Shown in pieces: positions 8,600 to 15,619 of a DNA stretch of 34,694 nucleotides. A model generated the notes under the pieces. That model saw only the letters and a program-made list of their open reading frames with translations. It did not search any database and had not been told where the DNA came from. The position numbers and the translations under genes were made by a program. Every line of letters starts with the position of its first letter. Positions within the stretch are counted from its first letter, which is position 1. Location of the stretch: positions 1 to 34,694 of the forward strand of contig PYIY01000085.1 in the NCBI GenBank assembly GCA_003635195.1. The letters are read 5' to 3'. This stretch comes from Candidatus Poribacteria bacterium. GTDB taxonomy: Bacteria > Poribacteria > WGA-4E > WGA-3G.

Positions 8600-8903
8600 A
8601 CAGACTACCAGTTTCAGAGATGACCTTTTAAAAGATCTCGCAGATACGGAGTTCGCAATGTATTACTTGGAGACAGCCTTAGCAGACTATAAAGAAGATG
8701 GTAACACAGACTCGCTCTGGTTGGCACTGCGTGATGTTGTAGAGGCGCAAGGTGGAATCGGAAAACTTGCCCAGCGGACGAAGGCTGATCTCCAGCATCT
8801 CAACGATATATTCACCTCTAAACAGAAACCACGCTTAGATAATTTACAGAGTATCCTCTCCGGTCTGGGATTCCAGATTCGATTGGAATTCACTGAAAAC
8901 TAA
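8577..8903 (+). CDS. HigA-type antitoxin, helix-turn-helix protein
   Basis: 108 residues of the 'probable addiction module antidote' family. The N-terminal half ('FRDDLLKDLADTEFAMYYLETALADY') is the usual toxin-neutralising helical part. The C-terminal half holds a Cro/C1-type helix-turn-helix, 'GGIGKLAQRTKADLQHLNDIF...PRLDNLQSILSGLGFQI'. GGAG lies about 8 bases before the ATG, inside the end of the toxin gene, so translation is probably coupled. It should neutralise the toxin and repress the promoter at 8211-8239. The gene converges on the sulfatase gene with 65 bases between, in which no clear terminator hairpin is visible. Confidence 0.88.
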   Translation: MNTETLLEQTTSFRDDLLKDLADTEFAMYYLETALADYKEDGNTDSLWLALRDVVEAQGGIGKLAQRTKADLQHLNDIFTSKQKPRLDNLQSILSGLGFQIRLEFTEN

Positions 8904-8968
8904 CCACAATCCTCTAACTATCATCCCGCCGTTTTTCAAACTGACGTTCATTTTAGGGTATTGTCAAA

Positions 8969-10375
8969 TCATTTCAATAATGACCAGTCAGGTTCGTCTT
9001 CTGGGTCGCCGAGGGGGCCGTGGGCGTTACGGACAACGCGACGTTGTAGGTCATACCAGTCGGTGTAACTTGTGGCAGGTTGGAGTTTGTCGTTACGAGC
9101 CTCCATTAGGGTTGTGAGCGTTGTCTCCATTTCGTCTGCTAACGGTTTCGCTTCGGGTGTGTTGATGAGATTTCTCATCTGGAGTGGGTCTGCTTTTATG
9201 TCGTATAGCATCCGTTTACCGTTGAGCCAGCGTGCGTAACTATGCGTTTTTGTACGGACACCGCGCCACTCGTTACCGTCCACGAGATAGTCGTAGGTTG
9301 CGCCGAAGTTCATCGTTAGAACGGCATCCTGCTCAACAGCATCGGTTTCGCCGCGCCAAGATGCAGAGAGGTCGTAGCCTTCGACGGTTCGCGGTGGCTC
9401 GATACCGCATAAACCACAAAGCGATGGGAATAGGTCTACGGGTGATGTGAGTGTGTCGCAGGTGCGGTGGTTTCCATCAAAAATGCCGGGGAGCCGCATC
9501 ATCAGCGGTACTTTGATGGATTCTTCGTAAGGTTCCCGCTTCGCCCAGAAATTGATGCCTTGTGCGCCGCCTTGCGTGCCATGATCGGATCCGAAGGCGA
9601 GCAGCGTATTTTCAACGCGTCCTGTTCTTTCGAGATATGCCATCAATTCACCGAGCATATCGTCTACGGTTAATACCATGGCGAGATAGTGCCGGTAAAT
9701 TTCTAACGATTGTTCCTTGACCGAATTTGGGACGTTTTCTGGGAGTTGGAGCTCAGTGGGAAGGCGGTCGTAGTATTCCTGCGGGGCAAACTCGTAAGGT
9801 GTTGAGTGTGCCTGATGTGGGGAGATAAACAGACAGAACGGCGTATCATCCTGCACATCATCCATAAACTGGAAGGCGTATCGGTTCAGCGCGTCGGTTT
9901 CGTAGCCTTCCCATTTTTCGTTCCGCCAGTCTGCATCAAGATTCACCGTGCCGTTGAAATAGTCGGTATGGAAGTTGTAGCCGCGCCAGTGTTGGAATCC
10001 GAGGCGGTCGCGTCCTTCGGGGACGTAATCGCGTCCGCCGATTTCTGGGAATGAACCCGTGTGGAGATGCCATTTGCCGACCCATGCTGTTCGGTAACCA
10101 TTTCGGTTGAAAACATCGCCAAGTCCGATTTCGTCGTGTCGGGTTTTGACGAAGTTGATGAGGTGTCCGGTCGTCTGCGGGTGCCGTCCGGTGAGTAGCA
10201 TGGAGCGGTACGGGGTGCAAACGGGCGCGGTGGCGATTGCGTTTGAGAAGACGGTGCCTTCCTGTGCGAGCCTGTCGATATGCGGCGTTTCGATCTGTGT
10301 GTCGCCGTATACAGGTAGTGAGCACGCCCGGATCTGATCCGCGAGGAGATAAACGATGTTCGGTTTGTCTGTCAT
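8969..10375 (-). CDS. Type I (formylglycine-dependent) sulfatase
   Basis: 468 residues, alkaline phosphatase-like fold. The activation motif is Cys53-Thr-Pro-Tyr-Arg57 in 'APVCTPYRSMLLTGRHPQTTGH', where the Cys is converted to formylglycine. Metal ligands expected are Asp13 ('LLADQ', where many sulfatases have DD) and the 'GSDHG' aspartate and histidine. There is no signal peptide, so it is predicted to be cytoplasmic, or the exported start has been lost. The substrate cannot be read from sequence; sulfated glycans are usual for this clade. No clear ribosome-binding site precedes the ATG at 10375. It stands between the protease gene and the toxin-antitoxin pair; no sulfatase-maturing enzyme is in the window. 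Confidence 0.93.
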   Translation of the reverse strand: MTDKPNIVYLLADQIRACSLPVYGDTQIETPHIDRLAQEGTVFSNAIATAPVCTPYRSMLLTGRHPQTTGHLINFVKTRHDEIGLGDVFNRNGYRTAWVGKWHLHTGSFPEIGGRDYVPEGRDRLGFQHWRGYNFHTDYFNGTVNLDADWRNEKWEGYETDALNRYAFQFMDDVQDDTPFCLFISPHQAHSTPYEFAPQEYYDRLPTELQLPENVPNSVKEQSLEIYRHYLAMVLTVDDMLGELMAYLERTGRVENTLLAFGSDHGTQGGAQGINFWAKREPYEESIKVPLMMRLPGIFDGNHRTCDTLTSPVDLFPSLCGLCGIEPPRTVEGYDLSASWRGETDAVEQDAVLTMNFGATYDYLVDGNEWRGVRTKTHSYARWLNGKRMLYDIKADPLQMRNLINTPEAKPLADEMETTLTTLMEARNDKLQPATSYTDWYDLQRRVVRNAHGPLGDPEDEPDWSLLK

Positions 10376-10439
10376 ATTTTTGGTAGCGTTTGCAAGTTTT
10401 CAGAATTTGCCGTTGGAAGTGATGTTCTTCAAGACAGGA

Positions 10440-10832
10440 TTAACGTGGGAGAAGTTCAATCATTCCGGTTGAGAATGAGATATTGACATCAAAATGCCTC
10501 AGAAAATTCAGCCCTAATAGTCCTTCTATGATTGAACCTTCCGGCAAATTGTAACACACAACATCAATATTTTCAACTGTTTCACCAATTGCTGTCAATT
10601 TACGTACAGTGATACGATTTGTTGAGACAATCCCACTGGCTGTGATCATCTGGTCATTTGGATTTGAGAGGTCGTACCCCAAGTCCAAGGCTACTTTTGG
10701 TGGGATCATGGTAGTTGAAGCACCTGTATCTAATGCTACAAGTATATCGCGAGTCCTATCGGCGTTAATGCTGCTGATTTTAAGGCGAAGAAAAATTGAC
10801 TTAGCTGTAGGGTTAAAGGAGATATGTCCCAT
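10440..10832 (-). CDS. Retropepsin-like aspartic protease
   Basis: 130 residues, one pepsin-like half-domain that would act as a homodimer. The catalytic motif is Asp35-Thr-Gly-Ala ('VALDTGASTTMIPPKVA'). The second hallmark, a hydrophobic-hydrophobic-Gly segment, is 'IIEGLLGLNFLRHFDV', followed by a closing strand. The ATG at 10832 is chosen because it overlaps the stop of the upstream gene as TAATG, implying translational coupling; a longer in-frame start at 10874 would lie inside that gene. No signal peptide or membrane segment is seen. Substrate unknown. Small soluble bacterial retropepsins are common but poorly characterised. Confidence 0.85.
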   Translation of the reverse strand: MGHISFNPTAKSIFLRLKISSINADRTRDILVALDTGASTTMIPPKVALDLGYDLSNPNDQMITASGIVSTNRITVRKLTAIGETVENIDVVCYNLPEGSIIEGLLGLNFLRHFDVNISFSTGMIELLPR

Positions 10833-11059
10833 TACAATAGGTACCCCATACCTTCTGGTAATTTGCTTGTACAATGTATTGCTGCGCTACCTTTGTAACG
10901 CGATGAGGCATCATAAACCTCAGCACGGGATGGGCTGTGAACAAGGATACACCCCGATAACAGTTCAGTATTTTCGCTGTACTCGCAATCAATGATGAGA
11001 AGCCATTCATCCGGATATTTCTCCTCCATTTCTTCAAGTGTAAGGCGTTCGCTTGTCAT
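10832..11059 (-). CDS. Small DUF5678-like protein
   Basis: 75 residues. It resembles small proteins annotated DUF5678: 'YPDEWLLIIDCEYSENTELLSGCILVHSPSRAEVYD', then an Ala-Ile strand and a terminal 'LPEGMGYLL'. The start at 11059 is favoured over the longer frame start at 11140 because AGGAGG lies 8 bases before it and a strong promoter (11111-11140) occupies the extra coding stretch. Its stop overlaps the protease start by one base. The same kind of pairing with a retropepsin-like gene is, from memory, common in this phylum. Function unknown. Confidence 0.6.
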   Translation of the reverse strand: MTSERLTLEEMEEKYPDEWLLIIDCEYSENTELLSGCILVHSPSRAEVYDASSRYKGSAAIHCTSKLPEGMGYLL

Positions 11060-11110
11060 TTTTAGGTCCTCCTTTTCAAGGGGTGCTAATGAAAGGTGGC
11101 AACTTGGGTT

Positions 11111-11140
11111 ATTATAGCATAATGACTTCTGTTTTAGCAA
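11111..11140 (-). promoter_or_regulatory. Predicted promoter of the DUF5678-like/protease bicistron
   Basis: On the minus strand TTGCTA (11140-11135) and a perfect TATAAT (11116-11111) are separated by 18 bases, with an extended -10 TG at 11119-11118. The predicted start is near 11104, giving a leader of about 45 bases with AGGAGG before the ATG at 11059. Confidence 0.6.
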
Positions 11141-11154
11141 ATTCGAGTTTGCGT

Positions 11155-11388
11155 TTAATCTGCCGATAGGGAAGTGGCTTCATTAGAACCGATGTTAACC
11201 TCAAATTTGCGGATCTTTGGCATCATGGTCGGACGAGGCGGCTCGAAATAGAGTTCTAACGCTTCTCTGAGATTGTTAATTGCCTCGTCTTCACTTTTGC
11301 CTTGACTGGAAACATCCACTTCTAAGCACTGCGCAATAAACCACTTGTCTTCTTGCGTAATGCTTGCCGTAAAAGTCTGCATCTTCAC
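11155..11388 (-). CDS. HicB-like protein without an adjacent HicA
   Basis: 77 residues with the HicB/UPF0150 partial RNase H-like fold: 'FTASITQEDKWFIAQCLEVDVSSQGKSEDEAINNLREALELYFE'. This core normally neutralises the HicA mRNA interferase. The predicted start is GTG at 11388, with AGGAG 7 bases upstream; an ATG two codons later is an alternative. No HicA-like frame with its dsRNA-binding-type fold is visible on either side, and there is no C-terminal DNA-binding extension. It may therefore be an orphan antitoxin or a stand-alone regulator. It precedes the DUF5678-like gene by 95 bases, which contain a separate promoter. Confidence 0.82.
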   Translation of the reverse strand: MKMQTFTASITQEDKWFIAQCLEVDVSSQGKSEDEAINNLREALELYFEPPRPTMMPKIRKFEVNIGSNEATSLSAD

Positions 11389-11449
11389 GATTTATCTCCT
11401 ATACCTGTAACTGCTAATTTAAGGATTTTTCTGTAGTTTACAGCAGAAC

Positions 11450-11476
11450 GTTGGGTTTCACTACGTTCAACCCAAC
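11450..11476. repeat. Hairpin 3' of the PorV-like gene
   Basis: GTTGGGTT (11450-11457) pairs perfectly with AACCCAAC (11469-11476) around an 11-base loop. It lies just beyond the stop of the PorV-like gene on the minus strand. No T-run follows, so it is more likely a repetitive palindrome or transcript-stabilising hairpin than a standard terminator. Confidence 0.5.
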
Positions 11477-11495
11477 CTACGCTGCCATAGGCATT

Positions 11496-12560
11496 TTAGA
11501 ACTGTAAACCCAAACTTACCCGATGTGCTTGTTGTAACCGTCCGAAGTCGGCATAAGCATAATCGAGGGCGAGCACTCTTTTGCCGAGTGTCAAGTGGAT
11601 ACCCAAACCGAGCGTGAGTCCTTCTTCGTCATCCCGCCAGTCTTCCCCCAGTCGGAATTTGTAGCCGCCGCGAATCGCCGCCATCTTTTTATACCAGTAC
11701 TCCATACCGATGTTCAACCGTTCGCTGTTATCGTTCGGATGGTTGGCATCCAGCGCGAGGGTCAGGAGATTGTCGCCAGCGTCAATAATATCGTAAGCGA
11801 TACCGAGACGGAAATTGGAGGGCAGCGGGAATTCGATGGTTTCTAACGCCGCTTTCCGTGCTGGATTTGTTGTGTCTGGGAACGGACGGTAGTCTGCTGT
11901 TCTTGTATCACCGGCTTCTTCAGCACCGCTCTCCAGATCGGGACCGCTGAAACGCATTTCCGGTCCGAAGTTTGAGAAACACATCCCGATGCGTAAGCTT
12001 CGCCAACCGGTATGGTACAGCGTTCCGACATCAATCGCGACACCTCTGGCACTTTCCCGATGTATCTGCTGGTGGATGTATTTGGCATTGACACCGAAAG
12101 AGAGTTTAACACCGGATTCCTTTGCATAGAGTTGTCTGGCATACGCCAAAGAAACTGCGGCATCATAAGCGGAATACCAAAGTCCAGTGCCATCGGGCTT
12201 CGTAAGTGTGGTAATCTCCGTATCAGGGACATTGAGGAATGTGACGCTCGCGCCCAAGGTGCCAACATTTTCTATCGGTGTGGCAAACGCGAGATAGTTA
12301 TAGCGGATATCGGCAAGCCAGAATATTTGTGTATCCGAAAAACTGGTTTTTTCGAGTTGGCTTATCCCTGCCGGGTTCCAGTAGATGCTGGTTACATCGT
12401 TGGCGAGTGCACCAAACGCACCGCCAAGACTATCGACCCGCGCACCGGGACCGATCTTCAGAAACTGGGCACCCGCTGTGCCGACGTTGGTTGTGGCATG
12501 ACCGGGGATGACCCACAGTGCCAAAAGTAAAAATAAGAGCGTATAAATTATATGTCGCAT
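11496..12560 (-). CDS. PorV/PorQ-like outer-membrane beta-barrel protein
   Basis: 354 residues with a signal peptide (residues 1-22, ending GHA). The mature N-terminus 'TTNVGTAGAQFLKIGPGARVDSLGGAFGALANDVTSIYWNPAGIS' is typical of the PorV/PorQ (UPF0164) family, related to FadL. The rest is alternating beta strands with periodic aromatic residues, ending in the strand 'RVSLGLQF' with a C-terminal Phe. PorV in type IX secretion carries substrates to the cell surface, whereas many homologues have unknown roles. It starts 12 bases after the large secreted protein gene, with AGGAG before the ATG. A link with that neighbour's C-terminal domain is inferred from context. Confidence 0.85.
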   Translation of the reverse strand: MRHIIYTLLFLLLALWVIPGHATTNVGTAGAQFLKIGPGARVDSLGGAFGALANDVTSIYWNPAGISQLEKTSFSDTQIFWLADIRYNYLAFATPIENVGTLGASVTFLNVPDTEITTLTKPDGTGLWYSAYDAAVSLAYARQLYAKESGVKLSFGVNAKYIHQQIHRESARGVAIDVGTLYHTGWRSLRIGMCFSNFGPEMRFSGPDLESGAEEAGDTRTADYRPFPDTTNPARKAALETIEFPLPSNFRLGIAYDIIDAGDNLLTLALDANHPNDNSERLNIGMEYWYKKMAAIRGGYKFRLGEDWRDDEEGLTLGLGIHLTLGKRVLALDYAYADFGRLQQAHRVSLGLQF

Positions 12561-12572
12561 GTGGTTCTCCTG

Positions 12573-15569
12573 TTATCGGATAATAGCAAATCTGCCGATT
12601 TTGTTACCGACGACTGTGTTCCTCTCGTCGCGGGCTTCAACATGATAGATATAGATGCCGCTTGCGAGTGCCTGATTGTAGCGGTTGAGGAGTTCAAAAG
12701 ATGCTGTTCCCCCCTTGTCCCCTTGTAACGAACGGTCATCTGGAGCGACATCCGGGTGATAAGGCGCAGCACTTTCGTGTTCGATTGTCCGGACTAATTC
12801 GCCTGCCAAGGTGTAAATCCGAATGGTACAGTGTGGGGGTAGATGTGTGAAGAAGATCTTGTCCGTACCTTCCGAGATGACCGCCCTATTCGTAACAAAA
12901 TAAGGGTTTGGCACAACGCGAATTTTCCCGAGATCGGCTTCAATATTTTCGGCGTCCAGTGTCTCGCCTTTTGTCATTAAAAGGAATTCGTCGCCATCTT
13001 GTGGTGCGGTGACACCGCCCATCTCAACGGTAAAGACATCGCCAGCCGAAATCTCTTGATTCGGATCCCTGATATAGACATATCCACCTCGGATGTAAAT
13101 TCGGAAGAAATCGGGGGTATCCGCTCGGACATATTCATCACGCCAACCCGAACCCGTCAAAATTGCGTATCCATCGGCACGTTGGTCGTTAAATTTGATT
13201 TCCTCGCCTGTGTTTTCGTCTACCACCTTGACGTGTATATCGTCAGTAAACGTGATTGAATATGTATGGGGACGGTAATACGTTGACCACCAGACGTTGG
13301 GCCAGGTATTCTCACCAAAGCCGGGGGATTGTATATCTACCGACCAGTCTGTTACTGAACCTGCTGTCAGTTTAACATCGTTAATCGGGTTTTCGCCTGG
13401 CGTACCGTAAGATACATCGGCACCTGTTATCTTCAGAACAATGCCGTCGAACATCGGTGAAAGGGCTTCAAAGGCTTGTTCATGGGGCGGGTCATACCAG
13501 TCAAAGAATTGTTTTTCGACGACGGTTTGGTTTGTCGTTGTGTTAACAATCTCATAAGCCGGTGGCTGATAACCAGGACCAGTAATATATGCAGCGGGGC
13601 CTGTCTGTTTCGCGCCGAACCAGACGATCTTATATTGGTGTCCAGTAACTTTATCGGGCGCGAGTACCATCGGTTCAAGGGTAACACTCCCCTGCCCTTG
13701 TTGTACTATATCAGTAACCTCAGCTGGTCGATATCCGGCAGGTTGGGCGCGTGGAACAACATGAACCATCGTCTCAATCTGGCTACTCTCCATGGCAACC
13801 AACCCTGCTTTTGGGTTGCCTGTGTCATAAGAAGTAACAGCATAAGTGTATTCGAGTCCGTTGGTTAAGCCCTCGTCAGTGTAGAAGCTCTTGATACCGG
13901 CATCCTCACCGAGTGCCTGTGATGGTGTAGAGACGATTTGGAAAATGTCGCCAGCGACAGGCGGGCCTGAGGGACCATCGGAAATTTGCACATAAAGCCC
14001 ACCAAAATAGATATTGGCACCAGATCGATATGTGCCGTCAGGATACGGTTCGCCTGTGTTTGGATCTTTGATAACAACATATCCACCACCATTCGCTGGG
14101 AACTCTGCATTATACGCCATAACTTCCCACAGCGTTGTATTAATGACTTCAAAAGTTGTGCTGGAGTTGAATTTGATGACGTAGACCGCATTTTTGAAGA
14201 AACTCCCAAAAAAAGATTCGTCGCCCATACTTTCAATCTTAGCGTCCGACTGTTTACCGACGTGTGCGACTGTGAAGAAATTACCAGTCGCGCTCGGCTT
14301 GTCAAACTCCATCAGCATTGTCCAATCTTCAACGGGATCGCCGGTGGTTTCATCATAAGAGACATCGCGCCTATAAACTCGGTATCCCTCAAAGATTTTC
14401 TCTGGATCGGTTGAATCCACATATTCTTCAATATTCTTGTTGACCCCGTTATCCACCCAACGTCCCTCACTCTCCCAGACGAGGGTTACCTGTCTATCGG
14501 CGGGGTAAACCGTTACCAACGGGGAAGGCGGTGGTGCGGGGGCAACGTAGTCGTCGTCATACAACTTTTGTGCCCAGTCGGCAGATGCTTGTAAACCGGC
14601 GAGCCCTTCACCGATCGCGACTGCGATGATAATGTTGAACGAATCTCCCGGGGCAAACGATTCAACGGGACCGTAGGATTGGATAAAACGTTGGTCGTCA
14701 TAGTTTGCCGGAAGTGGTTCAACGCCAGGGGTGCTAATTAAAGCGTACTTCTCCGCGTCCGTCGTTGGGTCTGTGGTAATCGTAATCCGTTTATGTGCTG
14801 TAAAAGGAATTTTTGCCGCTGGATCTTCTGGATTATCGCCTCTGTATGCATCCAGTACCCGTAAACCAATATATCCAGGGGCGGAGGCGTTGGAGTATCC
14901 ATAAGAGAGGTAACGGTTCGGGTGGTCTACGGGATTCAGAGCGTCCGGCGTTTGATCGAGTGCGACGAAGTCATCCGCTGAGTAGCTTGCCGTGCCTGTT
15001 TCGTTACTGGAGACATCCACGTCGTAACGGAACGCCATAAACACATCTTCAAGTGTGTCGTTGCCGACATTTTTGACGTTGTACTCAAGAATAAAAAAGT
15101 CGTAGAGCGGTGCGTAACTCCACTGGAAGCCATTGACTTCAAGTTCTAATCCGAGAATCGTGCCTTTATTTGCATCGGGATTCGTGTCAGAGCATTTGAA
15201 GAAAATGGCTTGATTTGTTGGTGTCCCTTTTGTCGTCATCCCGGGCTTATCTGAAATGACTTCCGGTGCGTCATCAGTGGGCCAAAGCTCGCTTTGTCTG
15301 CCATCTGCTTCAGAAACAGCGACCTCACCACCTTTTTTGGCACCGATCCAGATGTCGCCTTCAAAGATGTAGGAATCGTTTGTTCCTGCGGGCCACCATC
15401 CTGAGGGGTTCGCTGTCGGGTTGCTCGGGTAACCGACAACTGCGGTGTTAAAAATAGCAGATGATAAGTTGCCTACGTCAAGTGCTTTCCAATCCACTTG
15501 TGCACTTGCTGGTAGCGCGGCAAGTGCCAGAATTGTGGATAGGAATAGTGTATATCGTAATAATTTCAT
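12573..15569 (-). CDS. Large secreted protein with T9SS-like C-terminal domain
   Basis: 998 residues. A signal peptide ends near Ala23 ('LALAALPASA'). The long middle part has fibronectin-type and beta-sandwich-like segments, for example 'VTVYPADRQVTLVWES' near residue 350. The last 95 residues read 'IRVVPNPYFVTNRA...TIRIYTLAGELVRTIEH...ASGIYIYHVEA...GRFAIIR', the pattern of type IX secretion sorting or FlgD-like Ig domains. Residues about 946-955 (LQGDKGG) are encoded by a C-tract repeat. CGGCATAGG-type pairing is absent but AGGAG precedes the ATG. The genes for a GT39 enzyme upstream and a PorV-like barrel downstream are closely spaced. Probably displayed on or released from the surface; binding target unknown. 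Confidence 0.82.
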   Translation of the reverse strand: MKLLRYTLFLSTILALAALPASAQVDWKALDVGNLSSAIFNTAVVGYPSNPTANPSGWWPAGTNDSYIFEGDIWIGAKKGGEVAVSEADGRQSELWPTDDAPEVISDKPGMTTKGTPTNQAIFFKCSDTNPDANKGTILGLELEVNGFQWSYAPLYDFFILEYNVKNVGNDTLEDVFMAFRYDVDVSSNETGTASYSADDFVALDQTPDALNPVDHPNRYLSYGYSNASAPGYIGLRVLDAYRGDNPEDPAAKIPFTAHKRITITTDPTTDAEKYALISTPGVEPLPANYDDQRFIQSYGPVESFAPGDSFNIIIAVAIGEGLAGLQASADWAQKLYDDDYVAPAPPPSPLVTVYPADRQVTLVWESEGRWVDNGVNKNIEEYVDSTDPEKIFEGYRVYRRDVSYDETTGDPVEDWTMLMEFDKPSATGNFFTVAHVGKQSDAKIESMGDESFFGSFFKNAVYVIKFNSSTTFEVINTTLWEVMAYNAEFPANGGGYVVIKDPNTGEPYPDGTYRSGANIYFGGLYVQISDGPSGPPVAGDIFQIVSTPSQALGEDAGIKSFYTDEGLTNGLEYTYAVTSYDTGNPKAGLVAMESSQIETMVHVVPRAQPAGYRPAEVTDIVQQGQGSVTLEPMVLAPDKVTGHQYKIVWFGAKQTGPAAYITGPGYQPPAYEIVNTTTNQTVVEKQFFDWYDPPHEQAFEALSPMFDGIVLKITGADVSYGTPGENPINDVKLTAGSVTDWSVDIQSPGFGENTWPNVWWSTYYRPHTYSITFTDDIHVKVVDENTGEEIKFNDQRADGYAILTGSGWRDEYVRADTPDFFRIYIRGGYVYIRDPNQEISAGDVFTVEMGGVTAPQDGDEFLLMTKGETLDAENIEADLGKIRVVPNPYFVTNRAVISEGTDKIFFTHLPPHCTIRIYTLAGELVRTIEHESAAPYHPDVAPDDRSLQGDKGGTASFELLNRYNQALASGIYIYHVEARDERNTVVGNKIGRFAIIR
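12705..12733. repeat. C-tract repeat read in frame in the secreted protein gene
   Basis: GTTC, two C runs separated by TTGT, and a closing GAAC form a short imperfect element within the C-terminal domain coding region. It is translated as the LQGDKGG segment, which interrupts the usual 'GELV...G-x-A-x-F' spacing of such domains. Similar in type to the segment in glyQS, but the palindrome is weaker. Confidence 0.35.
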
Positions 15570-15590
15570 GAATTACTCCTATGAATATCT

Positions 15591-15619
15591 ATATTATTTT
15601 TGGGTTTCCGTAATTTCAA
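15591..15619 (-). promoter_or_regulatory. Possible promoter of the secreted protein gene
   Basis: On the minus strand TTGAAA (15619-15614) and TAATAT (15596-15591) are 17 bases apart, overlapping the end of the glycosyltransferase gene. The expected start near 15584 would leave a leader of only about 15 bases, but still including the AGGAG before the ATG at 15569. Confidence 0.35.

Noticed and set aside
8904..8968. Bidirectional terminator between the antitoxin and sulfatase genes
   Set aside because: Only a short T-run (in GCCGTTTTTC) is present and no stable stem adjoins it.
9936..10325. Arg/His-rich minus-strand frame of 129 codons
   Set aside because: It overlaps the sulfatase gene in another frame and has the composition of an out-of-frame GC-rich read.
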